In this document: positions 9,671-18,605 of the stretch, in pieces
How the letters are laid out: each line of letters opens with the position of its first letter
Position numbering within the stretch: the stretch's first letter is position 1
Origin: Olivibacter domesticus
Lineage (GTDB): Bacteria > Bacteroidota > Bacteroidia > Sphingobacteriales > Sphingobacteriaceae
Reading direction: 5' to 3'
Assembly: GCF_900109575.1 (NCBI RefSeq)
Contig: NZ_FOAF01000009.1
Coordinates: 124,001 to 188,000, forward strand
Length of the DNA stretch: 64,000 nt
Position numbers and translations under genes: made by a program
Notes under the pieces: generated by a model
The model's input: the letters and a program-made list of their open reading frames with translations, nothing else
What the model was told of the DNA's origin: nothing
Database searches by the model: none

Positions 9671-11602
9671 TTACCAACCCGGATTCTGCACCAAGGTAGG
9701 TGATTGCTGCAATTCCGTATTCATTAATGGGAACAGGTAATGCTTTGGCGCAGTAAACACACGGTCTTCAACAAAGAAGCGTTCCATCCGATACTTTTTC
9801 CCGTCAATCTCGATCTTCCCGTTGGGATCTTCAACAGGCTGCATACCATTGATCATCCGTTGGGTTTTTGGATAAGATCCATACCCCTTAGTCCAATATT
9901 GTTGCGAGCGTTCATTATTGCTGCCTCCAGCACTTCTAAATTGCTGCTCTTTATTCACTTCACTATCAGAGGTTGGCTCCAGATACAATCGGGCGTCAAA
10001 AGCACGTTTATTTTCATAGAAAAACTCTACCCGGCGCTCGCGCTTGATGTATTCGCGCATCAATTCCCGGTTGTTCATCGTTTCCGGTGGCATGGGTACC
10101 ATAAACGAACGTGCCCGCACCTGGTTAATCAAATTATAGATCTCCGCATTTGGACCATCCAGCTCATTTACGGCCTCGGCATAAATATAGATAAAGTCGG
10201 GTAAACGCCATATCGGTGGGGCACTGATTCTTAAGCTACCATTTTTATTCCAGGCCTCTTGTAAATACTTACGCAGGTAATACCCTGTTTTTGTTGCATT
10301 GGAGGCATTGATTTTATCGGCGCCGCTCGCTGTATTAACAGTGGATGGGTTGTTAGTCCCATTACGAAAGGGAGCTCCATGATAAACAATATCCCGGTAA
10401 AAGCGCGGGTCGCGCTTCACCGAACGATAAGGATTACCATCGTCGTAACCATCATTTTTGGCCCGATCAGCATAAACGGGATAACCGTAACCATCCGGTG
10501 CCATATATTCGTATTCATCCACCTGCTCCTGTACCGGTTGTTGTCGGGAGCTCCCACCCCTGCTAGGTGGATACACATCGCCGTACCATCCTTCGTATTT
10601 ATCTTTGGTTACGAACCAAACAGCCTCGGTTTTGAAAGCATCCATATCGTAATACATCTGCCATAAACGAGTATATACCGTCGAACCACTGGTATTCTGG
10701 TTACCACTATCATTAAAATCCTGATCGCTATATTTTTGGTATAAACTAAACCGTGGGGAACCCGCTTCATTCTTTAGGTCCAACACTGCTTTTGCTGCAT
10801 CACGGGCAGCTGCCCAACGCGCTGCATTATAGGCATAATCATTTTCGAAAACACGGTTACCCGTATAACCATATTGACTCGCTCCATTCCATAAAGGTGC
10901 AGCTTGTGTCCAGCGCGTAATGGCAATCAGTCCTAAACAAGCACCTTTGTCGACCCGACCAAAATCATTACTACTCCAATCGGCGGGCAAACGATTAAAG
11001 GCTTCCTGTGCATCTTGTACAATTTTATCGCCTACTGCCTGAGCTGATTCACGTGTAAAGTCCTTGGACTGGTTTACATCAACAACATAATCCAAATAAG
11101 GCGCTTCACCATAAATGCGCAACACCAAATAATGCAGGTATGCGCGCATAAAATAGGTTTCTCCGACGCGCTTCTGTAGATCGCCCGGATTTATAGGATT
11201 ATCCGGCGTCTGATATTTCTCTACGCCCACTAAAATCACGTTCGCTTTCCGTATACCGGCATACAGGTCATTCCAATACTGCCCACGGCTACCCGGTATA
11301 TTTGTGGTATTCCAATCGCCCGTGTTAAAACTATTGGCAGCATTATTGCCAACATTGGTTGCTTCTGCTTCATCTGTGATGCCAGCGGTAGAAAAATCTG
11401 CAAACCACGTCATGGGAGCATTGGCAGTCTTCGCTTTTGCATACAAATCCGTTACCAATTGGTTGACTTTATCGTAACGCGTAAACACCTGTTCCTCGGT
11501 CAGTTGATCATCAGGTAATTTATCCAGGTACTTCTTGCAAGAACTTAAACTCATGCAGGCGACAAAGGTTAATATAAGGTATTTCTTTAGTTGTGTTTTC
11601 AT
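9671..11602 (-). CDS. SusD/RagB-family outer-membrane glycan-binding lipoprotein
   Basis: Surface lipoprotein that caps the SusC channel and binds the glycan. A lipoprotein signal ends LSS-Cys22, followed by the typical KKYLDKLPDDQLTEEQVF start. TPR-like helices with a SusD-typical segment (RVGETYFMRAYLHYLVLRIYG, split at about 145-165) come next. The C-terminal RagB/SusD region includes REYIKRERRVEFFYENKRAFD near residues 527-547 and the ending LFPLMNTELQQSPTLVQNPGW. At 643 aa it is at the long end for the family. It begins 9 bases after susC ends, so the pair is co-transcribed. Confidence 0.95.
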   Translation of the reverse strand: MKTQLKKYLILTFVACMSLSSCKKYLDKLPDDQLTEEQVFTRYDKVNQLVTDLYAKAKTANAPMTWFADFSTAGITDEAEATNVGNNAANSFNTGDWNTTNIPGSRGQYWNDLYAGIRKANVILVGVEKYQTPDNPINPGDLQKRVGETYFMRAYLHYLVLRIYGEAPYLDYVVDVNQSKDFTRESAQAVGDKIVQDAQEAFNRLPADWSSNDFGRVDKGACLGLIAITRWTQAAPLWNGASQYGYTGNRVFENDYAYNAARWAAARDAAKAVLDLKNEAGSPRFSLYQKYSDQDFNDSGNQNTSGSTVYTRLWQMYYDMDAFKTEAVWFVTKDKYEGWYGDVYPPSRGGSSRQQPVQEQVDEYEYMAPDGYGYPVYADRAKNDGYDDGNPYRSVKRDPRFYRDIVYHGAPFRNGTNNPSTVNTASGADKINASNATKTGYYLRKYLQEAWNKNGSLRISAPPIWRLPDFIYIYAEAVNELDGPNAEIYNLINQVRARSFMVPMPPETMNNRELMREYIKRERRVEFFYENKRAFDARLYLEPTSDSEVNKEQQFRSAGGSNNERSQQYWTKGYGSYPKTQRMINGMQPVEDPNGKIEIDGKKYRMERFFVEDRVFTAPKHYLFPLMNTELQQSPTLVQNPGW

Positions 11603-11611
11603 CTTTTTATC

Positions 11612-14600
11612 TTAGAAGTTAACGTTGACACCAAAATTGTATACTTTCAATAGCGGATACCAATAACCGTTCGTATTACTTTCGGGATCCATATCCAGAT
11701 GATCCAATCCGTCCCACGTCATTAGGTTCTGTCCTTGCACATAAAAGCGCACTTGGTTTAAGCCGATTCGTTTGATCCAATTTCGAGGTATACTGTATCC
11801 AATTTCAACATTTTTTAGACGAAGATATTTGGCATCATATAAGAACAAACTACTGCTACTATTCTTGTTATTATTATGCGTACCCATATGCAGTGCTGGA
11901 TATGTAGCCGTTTCGGCGGTTTCAGGAGTCCAGCGATTAAGATGAAGAGGCCTTACCGAGCCTGTTTTATCGTGATCATACTGTGGAAAATCCCAGGCGG
12001 CGCCATCAGTTACCAGCATAGACGAGTTTAAGGCACCTTGGAAGAGCACACTGATATCTAGTCCTTTATATTGTAGTGTAATCGGTAGACCAAATTGAAT
12101 TTCAGGACTACGTGGATTTCCCATGATCTGGCGATCAGCAATATCAGTAATCAGGCCATCTCCATTCAAATCCTTATATACTGCATCACCGGGAATAAGT
12201 TTGCCCCAGGGTTGATAGCCATTTTCGTTCAGGGCATCTGCCTCCGCCTGATCGCGCACAAAATGATCAAACACATAAACAAAATTTTCATTCAAACGGT
12301 GTCCGGTAGCGGTCCGCCAAGGGTGCTCCCAGCTAATTTCATTCTGGAAAATGATCTTGTTACGCGCAAAAGTAAAATTCGGCTTTATATAATATCGAAA
12401 ATCCTCACCGATACGGTCTGTCCAAGTTAACTCAAAATCGACCCCTCTATTGTTCACAATCCCGGAATTGATGAAAGGTGCCGTTTGACCCACCACACCA
12501 GGGAAGCCAAGTCGGTTATCACTCGCTCTCAATTCGGTCAAAATATCATAACGATGCTCGTGGAAAACATCCACGGTAATCCCCAAACGCTCCTTTAAGA
12601 ACTGCGCATCTAAACCTATATTGATTTTACGGGCTTTTTCCCAGCTCATTAAGGGATTTGCTAAGCGGTCTTCTTTCAAACCATCCAGACGGAGGTTGAA
12701 GCCTTGTTCACCAAATTCATAAGCACTTCCTCCTGTATAAAACTGTAAATAACCAAAACGACCGCCCGGTAGTTTATCACTACCCACTAAACCATAAGAA
12801 CCGCGCAGTTTTAAGAAGTTCAACCACCCTCTGGTATTATTCATAAATTTTTCTTTAGAGATGACCCAGCCGAGTGCTGCAGCAGGAAAGAAACCGTAAC
12901 GACGTTCAGGTGAAAAGTTTTCCGAACCATTGTAACCAAAGTTAAATTCTGCGAGGTATTTCTGATCGTAATTGTAGGTAAACTGACCACTTAAACCCTG
13001 ATAACGGATATCGACTTGCGCACGATCTCCATCATAGACACTTTGTGATGAACGGTTGAACAGGAGCATACCACTGACATTGTGTTTATCAAAGGCCTGG
13101 TTATAATTCACCTTAAACTGATAGAACGTACGGTTAAAAGGGTTACTCTGTGAAAAGCTGTTCCCTAAGGTTTGGTCGATGGCATACTTATTACCTAAAA
13201 CATAGGTACCATCGTAAAAGCCTGGATTCATAAATACGTCACGCCCACCTGAAGGCGTAAAGATGGAATAACCGGGATATTCCCGATATCCTTCACTGTA
13301 GGTATCTATTTGTCGGCGTAACCATTGTTCTTCATTCGCATCATAAGAAAAGGTACCGTCCACCGTTAGTCCGTTGGTGATGAAATCTAAGTTATAACCC
13401 ATGGAGAAGCTTCCTTCCAAGTAGGTTTTTTTCTGCGTATGGAAACCACTTTTGGTGAGCTCGCCCAAGATATTGAAACGGTAAATCTGGTCACCGTAAA
13501 GCAATCCATCTGGGTGATCTAGCAGATATTGCGCATTCGCGCTATTGCTATTCGGTTCCAGTGTAATGGGCAGATAAGGTGGTTGCGTCATGGCAATGGT
13601 TGTAAGCCTTCCCGCACTTGTTCCGGGTGCGGTACGGTCAGTAATACGGGCCCCGAGGTTTAACTTAGCCCATAATTTATCGGTAATATTCACATCGATA
13701 TTTGACCGGAAATTATAGCGTACAAATTTAGCTTTGGCATTGTAGTCTGACAGGTCAATATGATCGTAGTTAGTACCTTGGCGCATATAGCCCCCCATCA
13801 CATAATAGCGCGCAATATCATTTCCGCCACGAATAGCCAGATTTGATTCTTGCTGGATGCCGCTTTTGAAAAGGTAATCAAAATAATCCCAGTTATACCC
13901 TAGCCCATCGGAATTGTCTCCTTTCGCCTGATGGAATTTATTGATCGCATCCTCAGAAAATAAATTTAAATTATCCACGTTTCCTCCATCACGAAGGGCA
14001 TCGTTTGTCATCGCCTCATTATAGAGCATTGCGTAATCGCCAGATCCTAAAAGGGAGGGTAATTTTACCGGACTGTTTAGCCCTACAGAAGTTCTAAAAT
14101 CGACCGTTGCTTTTTCCGCAGCTTTTCCGCGTTTCGTTGTAATGACGATTACGCCGTTAGCGCCACGGATACCATAAGGAGCGGTGGAGGCCGCATCCTT
14201 CAGAATGGTAAACGTTTCAATTTCATCTGGGGCCAAGTAAGACATATCGCGTTCAATACCATCCACAATAACAATAGGTGATTGATTACCATAGGTACCT
14301 TTACCACGAATAAAAATCTCCGATCGATCAACACCAGGTTCGCCACCGCTATATTGGTTAGCCACTAAACCCGGCAAACGTCCTGCGAGCATATTGTTGA
14401 TATTCGCCGTAGGGCTCTGTACCAGATCTTTGGAAGTAATGGTACTGACAGCACCAATTACATTTTCCTTTTTCTGTGTAGTATAACCAACAACAACGAT
14501 TTCTTGCAAGGCCTTTGTGTCTTCCACCAACTGTATATTAACAGTACTTGATCCCTTCAGGTCGATTTGCTGTGGTTGAAAGCCAATATATGAGAAAATT

Positions 14601-15145
14601 AACATTGCATCAGCATATGGGACATAAATGGTAAAATTACCATTAGCGTCTGTTCTTGTAGCTGTTTTCGTACCTTTTACAACCACACTCACGCCAACCA
14701 TTTCCTCTTTGGTTACGCTATTAACTACTGTACCCGAAATCTGCTTTCCCTGCTGTATGATACGGTTTACCGAACTGGTTTCCGCCGGAATAATGGTAAT
14801 CTGTCCGTTTGCTTCATGATAGAACAGACCTAACTTAGGAAGTTCAGTGCTTAGTAACTTTAACAAATCCTCTCCATTCGACTGAACGGTAATTTTTTTA
14901 TCTTTAAAAAGATCCTCATTATACAATAAGGCAATATCGGTTTGTTGTTGTAAGGTTATAAAAAAAGTTTTTAAAGGTGCATTTTTTAGGTTTAGCGATA
15001 TTTTCTGCGAAAACGCTTTAGCAGAAAAACCTAACAATAATAAGGTACATAAAATACAGAAAAAAGGATGGATACTAATCCTCTTTTTTGGGCAATTACC
15101 TTCCATTACATCACCTTGCGGGTCATGTTCATTTTTTATCGTCAT
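11612..15145 (-). CDS. SusC/RagA-family TonB-dependent receptor with STN domain
   Basis: Outer-membrane glycan importer energised by TonB. Domain order: signal/TM segment (about residues 26-46), STN secretin/TonB domain (about 48-118, ISLNLKNAPLKTFF start), carboxypeptidase-regulatory-like domain (about 135-215), plug with SPIVIVDGIERD, and a beta-barrel ending in YNFGVNVNF. The STN extension is what couples such receptors to FecR/ECF sigma switches, and both of those genes lie just upstream. ATG at residue 14 is an alternative start. At 1177 aa it is the usual length for an STN-bearing SusC. Confidence 0.96.
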   Translation of the reverse strand: MTIKNEHDPQGDVMEGNCPKKRISIHPFFCILCTLLLLGFSAKAFSQKISLNLKNAPLKTFFITLQQQTDIALLYNEDLFKDKKITVQSNGEDLLKLLSTELPKLGLFYHEANGQITIIPAETSSVNRIIQQGKQISGTVVNSVTKEEMVGVSVVVKGTKTATRTDANGNFTIYVPYADAMLIFSYIGFQPQQIDLKGSSTVNIQLVEDTKALQEIVVVGYTTQKKENVIGAVSTITSKDLVQSPTANINNMLAGRLPGLVANQYSGGEPGVDRSEIFIRGKGTYGNQSPIVIVDGIERDMSYLAPDEIETFTILKDAASTAPYGIRGANGVIVITTKRGKAAEKATVDFRTSVGLNSPVKLPSLLGSGDYAMLYNEAMTNDALRDGGNVDNLNLFSEDAINKFHQAKGDNSDGLGYNWDYFDYLFKSGIQQESNLAIRGGNDIARYYVMGGYMRQGTNYDHIDLSDYNAKAKFVRYNFRSNIDVNITDKLWAKLNLGARITDRTAPGTSAGRLTTIAMTQPPYLPITLEPNSNSANAQYLLDHPDGLLYGDQIYRFNILGELTKSGFHTQKKTYLEGSFSMGYNLDFITNGLTVDGTFSYDANEEQWLRRQIDTYSEGYREYPGYSIFTPSGGRDVFMNPGFYDGTYVLGNKYAIDQTLGNSFSQSNPFNRTFYQFKVNYNQAFDKHNVSGMLLFNRSSQSVYDGDRAQVDIRYQGLSGQFTYNYDQKYLAEFNFGYNGSENFSPERRYGFFPAAALGWVISKEKFMNNTRGWLNFLKLRGSYGLVGSDKLPGGRFGYLQFYTGGSAYEFGEQGFNLRLDGLKEDRLANPLMSWEKARKINIGLDAQFLKERLGITVDVFHEHRYDILTELRASDNRLGFPGVVGQTAPFINSGIVNNRGVDFELTWTDRIGEDFRYYIKPNFTFARNKIIFQNEISWEHPWRTATGHRLNENFVYVFDHFVRDQAEADALNENGYQPWGKLIPGDAVYKDLNGDGLITDIADRQIMGNPRSPEIQFGLPITLQYKGLDISVLFQGALNSSMLVTDGAAWDFPQYDHDKTGSVRPLHLNRWTPETAETATYPALHMGTHNNNKNSSSSLFLYDAKYLRLKNVEIGYSIPRNWIKRIGLNQVRFYVQGQNLMTWDGLDHLDMDPESNTNGYWYPLLKVYNFGVNVNF

Positions 15146-15275
15146 TTGCTTGTTTTTTAGGCAATGAAACGTCGTCGAGTTTTTTTACGGTTATATGCTA
15201 GATTATCACCGAAAACTCAAATAGGTTTCATATTTTTGAATAAGATTTAAAGATTAGCTAAGATTTTTACGTCTC

Positions 15276-15304
15276 AGGAAGAAGGAGCTCCCCCTCCTCT
15301 TCCT
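15276..15304. repeat. Stem-loop between fecR and susC
   Basis: AGGAAGAAGGAG (15276-15287) pairs with CTCCTCTTCCT (15294-15304), with one bulged A. The hairpin begins 14 bases beyond the fecR stop. A T-rich tail follows only on the plus strand, so in the direction of the operon it is a stem-loop rather than a standard terminator. It separates the regulator genes from susCD. Confidence 0.55.
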
Positions 15305-15317
15305 TATTTTTTCGTCA

Positions 15318-16364
15318 TTATTTTTTTATCAAGTAAACCTCCTTTTCATTAATTTTGATTTGATAACTTTCTAATTCGTATATACTTTTTAAAACATTTT
15401 CTATAGATCCCTGCAAGCTTAAGCGTCCGGAATAGGCCACCTTTACCTGTTGTAATGTTTCGGGGCAATGTATGTGCACATTAAAAATACGTTCCAGTTT
15501 TTTGAAAAGCATCGGCATGGGCATTTTATCGAGTGCCAATTGCCGCTTGGTCCAGAGCATTCCTCCGTCCACTGCGCCTTCATTTACGTGAATTTTACTT
15601 TCCTTTCGGTTTAACGCTAGTTGCTGCCCCGGCTTTAATTGAAACAGTTGATGGTTATCACTTTCAAAAGCAATACGACCGGTGATGAGTGTTGCTAGCA
15701 TCTCTTGATCTTCTTCATAACAGCTCACATTAAAAGAGGTTCCTAATACCTGAATAGTCCCATCATTGGTTAACACGCGAAAAGGATGCAAATTGGTGGC
15801 TATTTCAAAATAGGCTTCACCATTTAAAAACACATCTCTTTTCCCTCCTTTAAATGTTGCCGGAAATGTTAAAAAAGAGCCTGCATTCAACCATATTTTG
15901 GAGCCGTCTTCCAAGATCACTTCCTGCCGCATCCCATAGGGCACGTAAACGGTTTTATAATCAACAGCCTCCTTGTTGGCCATTTGTTGCGCGTAAAAAA
16001 TGCTGTCCTTAAGAATGATTGCTTGTTCCTTTGCCAGATCAGTCTCTCCCTCTTCCAAACCCGTTTTAGACAAAGTAAGCATCTGTATACTGCCTTCCCC
16101 ATGCTTCAGTAAATTAACACTTAACTGAGCGGCGCGTTTCATTTCCAGGGATAGGTCTTGATTGATACTCATATAAATCCAAAAAACGAGACCGGTAACA
16201 AATACAGCTACAATTGCACCAAGCGTACCAATAGTATACTTCTTTTTTTTTCGATCAATGGAATGTTCAATTTTTTCCCAAAGAAAATTTTTGGTATCCG
16301 TATTAAAGGATTTGTCCTCATCTTCTGGTCCAGTTAATGATCGTTCCTGTTTTGATTTATCCAT
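15318..16364 (-). CDS. FecR-family anti-sigma factor
   Basis: Inner-membrane anti-sigma regulator that holds the ECF sigma factor until the STN domain of SusC signals substrate. A short cytoplasmic N-terminus is followed by one TM helix (about residues 44-68) and the periplasmic FecR domain (about 130-250; EDGSKIWLNAGSFLTFP, GEAYFEI, VLGTSFNV motifs). The C-terminal DUF4974 domain (about 270-348) is STN-like. At 348 aa it matches Bacteroidota FecR proteins. It lies 60 bases downstream of the sigma gene on the same strand. Confidence 0.94.
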   Translation of the reverse strand: MDKSKQERSLTGPEDEDKSFNTDTKNFLWEKIEHSIDRKKKKYTIGTLGAIVAVFVTGLVFWIYMSINQDLSLEMKRAAQLSVNLLKHGEGSIQMLTLSKTGLEEGETDLAKEQAIILKDSIFYAQQMANKEAVDYKTVYVPYGMRQEVILEDGSKIWLNAGSFLTFPATFKGGKRDVFLNGEAYFEIATNLHPFRVLTNDGTIQVLGTSFNVSCYEEDQEMLATLITGRIAFESDNHQLFQLKPGQQLALNRKESKIHVNEGAVDGGMLWTKRQLALDKMPMPMLFKKLERIFNVHIHCPETLQQVKVAYSGRLSLQGSIENVLKSIYELESYQIKINEKEVYLIKK

Positions 16365-16423
16365 TAATCTTTAGCCTTATATAGATAGAGAGCTGAAAAC
16401 ACTCAAGGCATGGACATTTTTTT

Positions 16424-16984
16424 TTAAAAAAATAAAGAGAAGACAATTACGAGATAAGTTATTGTCTCTAGATCGGCTTTTAACAGTTTAATAGCTCGAT
16501 AGCTTAGTTTTCGGCAGGTTTCAATATTGATGTTCATAACTTTGGCGACTTCGGGATAAGATAAGTCCAAGGTATAACGTAAATGTAAGATTTCACGTTG
16601 CCTTTTAGGTAGGCGGTTAATACCTTCTTTTAGCCGTTCCCAAGCGATCTGTTCTGTTTCTCTTGTAATCAGACCAACTTCTGCGCTCTCCTCTACTTCC
16701 ACATCGCCTTCTTTAACAACTGTTTCTTCAGCAGTTTTGCGCAGTTTGAATAAGCGCCTCCGCAAAGAAGCCAATAAATAAGCACGGATATTCACGTTCT
16801 CGGAGATTTTATGATTTCCGTAAAGATGAACAAAAAGGTCGTGGATGCAATCAAGGACTTGGTCATGATCTCCTCCTAAATTGATTCCATAGGCATATAG
16901 AGCGTCTGAATGTGCTTCATAAATACGCCGAAAAGCGTCCTTATCACCTTTGACAAATAATTTCCAAAAATCCTTTAAATCCAT
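16424..16984 (-). CDS. ECF RNA polymerase sigma factor (sigma-70 family)
   Basis: Extracytoplasmic-function sigma factor that probably activates the downstream susCD-GH38 genes. The 186-aa protein has a sigma-2 region (about residues 15-85, with DCIHDLFVHLY as region 2.3) and a sigma-4 region with an HTH (about 118-172, LPKRQREILHLRY then LSYPEVAKVMNINIETCRKL). No sigma-1.1 or sigma-3 is present, as expected for ECF. The C-terminus ends in a short hydrophobic tail (TYLVIVFSLFF). Pairing with FecR and an STN-SusC defines a cell-surface signalling unit. Confidence 0.93.
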   Translation of the reverse strand: MDLKDFWKLFVKGDKDAFRRIYEAHSDALYAYGINLGGDHDQVLDCIHDLFVHLYGNHKISENVNIRAYLLASLRRRLFKLRKTAEETVVKEGDVEVEESAEVGLITRETEQIAWERLKEGINRLPKRQREILHLRYTLDLSYPEVAKVMNINIETCRKLSYRAIKLLKADLETITYLVIVFSLFF

Positions 16985-17589
16985 GACTTTTTGGTTAATC
17001 TCTTCACTAAAGGTATGTCAAATCCGGTGAGCATAATATTTTTATAGAAAAAGCTCACAATATTAGACACAAAAAAATATTCGCACAACTTGAAGCAAAA
17101 AGTTAACATAGCGATAAAGTTTATTTCACAATCATCCTGTTTCAATCACAAGATATCTCCTATCTCGCAACATAATTACACACTTTAACAATAAAAACAC
17201 TTATCCAATTTTTTTATCTTAACCATAAAATATTTCCATGCATTTATAAATGAGCATGATACAAATGATAAAACTTAATTAACAAATGATCTGGTTTTCT
17301 TTAGGCCATATCTTAGGTTTGTAAATATACAATTTATCTTTTTGTTGCTCATATGTACACAGATTTCTGTAGGTAAAATGAGAAACTTAAATAATCTGCT
17401 CCTAAACGATGTATTTCATGATTCTACGGATATAGGCAAATTGGTCGGTTCTGGTGCTCCAACCAAGAGAGAGATAGGTATTCGCAATGGTTAGTAAATG
17501 ATCAAAACACCCTCATATTGTCGCAATTCTACCGCTTATGTGTAACTCATACTTTTTAAATTTGGACAATGATTAACTAATAGAGACAA
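16985..17589. other. AT-rich intergenic region with one 38-codon frame
   Basis: This 605-base gap separates the sigma gene from the DHFR-fold gene. It is AT-rich. A rightward frame at 17378-17494 (38 codons, ATG to TAG, starting MRNLNNLLLNDVF) is the only coding candidate; it has no recognisable motif. TAGGTTTG near 17312 resembles a -7 element but lacks a well-placed -33 TTG. I see no other feature. Confidence 0.35.
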
Positions 17590-18174
17590 ATGAGAAAAAT
17601 CAGGATTTTCGAACATATCTCGCTGGATGGCGTGATAGAACATGACGGAGACTATACCTATGGCGCGTGGACGACGCCCTATCGTAGCCCAGCAGGAGCT
17701 GCCATCCTCTTTGAGGCATATGGCCCCAACTTTGACCTACTGCTTGCCCGACACACCTACGATATATTTAGTAACTTTTGGCCTAATGCCGGAGATTTCC
17801 CAATGGCAAATGCAATAAACGCGGCAACGAAATACATCGTAACCCACAGGCCCGACAGCATGGAATGGGGGCCGGTGCAGCATTTGGGCGAGGATGTTAT
17901 AGATGCAATTCGCGATCTCAAGTCATCGGATGGCCCTGATCTGATCGTCGTGGGAAGTTCGACGTTAACGTCGGTATTGCTTGAACGGGGACTGGCTGAC
18001 GAGGTTGTGCTCATCACCTACCCTGTTTTACTCGGCCATGGCAAACGCTTATTGTCAGACAGTATTGACGCTCGGGAACTTGCTTTTGTTGGTTCGAAAA
18101 CCACCTCCACGGGTGTACTCATCAATACTTATAAACACCTCGGATCGTTAAAAAAACCAATTAACCTCCATTAA
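17590..18174 (+). CDS. DHFR-fold reductase family protein (RibD C-terminal/YyaP-like)
   Basis: Probable NADPH-binding reductase with the RibD C-terminal/dihydrofolate-reductase fold; substrate unknown. The start IRIFEHISLDGVIEHDGDY is the family N-terminal signature. LLLARHTYDIFSNFWP (about residues 55-70), DLIVVGSSTLTSVLLERGLADEVVLITYPVLLGHGKRLL in pieces (about 117-157) and a C-terminal TGVLINTYK strand complete the fold. At 194 aa it is typical. It is a single gene, followed by an imperfect inverted repeat at 18177-18211. It is visibly richer in G+C than its flanks, which hints at acquisition. Confidence 0.85.
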   Translation: MRKIRIFEHISLDGVIEHDGDYTYGAWTTPYRSPAGAAILFEAYGPNFDLLLARHTYDIFSNFWPNAGDFPMANAINAATKYIVTHRPDSMEWGPVQHLGEDVIDAIRDLKSSDGPDLIVVGSSTLTSVLLERGLADEVVLITYPVLLGHGKRLLSDSIDARELAFVGSKTTSTGVLINTYKHLGSLKKPINLH

Positions 18175-18335
18175 ATTTTGTGCTATGCCTAACTTGCAAG
18201 TTATGCACAAATTAGTACAACCACTTAAACATAAACTTCCCTGGGTGAAGTTTTAAATAGAAATTATGACTTCTAAAAATATAAAACTATGAACCCATCA
18301 TAATTTATTCAAACCGCACAAGGGGATGAAATAAA

Positions 18336-18597
18336 TTACTGCGAATGGACGATGTTGGCATCGTTGTAGAATCCATCGATTACGCCATCTCTTTTTTCAC
18401 GGGTCTGAACTAAACAATATGTAATGATCCTCATCAGGATGCCAGCCAGCCAAAGCTTCTGCCATCGTATTCCTAGGCATGTTTTCTTTCGCACGTAAGA
18501 AATTGATACTGATCGGCGAAACTTTGATAGGAAAGGGCACGTCTGCGAAATTTTCATCGCTTATCTTTACGGCATCAAGTATCAAAAAGCAATTTTT
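18336..18597 (-). pseudogene. Truncated, frameshifted gene remnant
   Basis: Two overlapping leftward frames join into one protein-like sequence of about 84 residues: KNCFLILDAVKISDENF through WHPDEDHYILFSSDP, then, after a one-base shift at an A6 run (minus strand, near 18392-18398), EKRDGVIDGFYNDANIVHSQ to a stop. An in-frame stop at 18604-18606 bounds the 5' end, right where the glutaminase-family gene starts on the other strand. I cannot name the family. It looks like the 3' end of a gene cut by the neighbour's arrival, or a short gene with a frameshift. Confidence 0.4.
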
Positions 18598-18605
18598 TAT
18601 CTTTT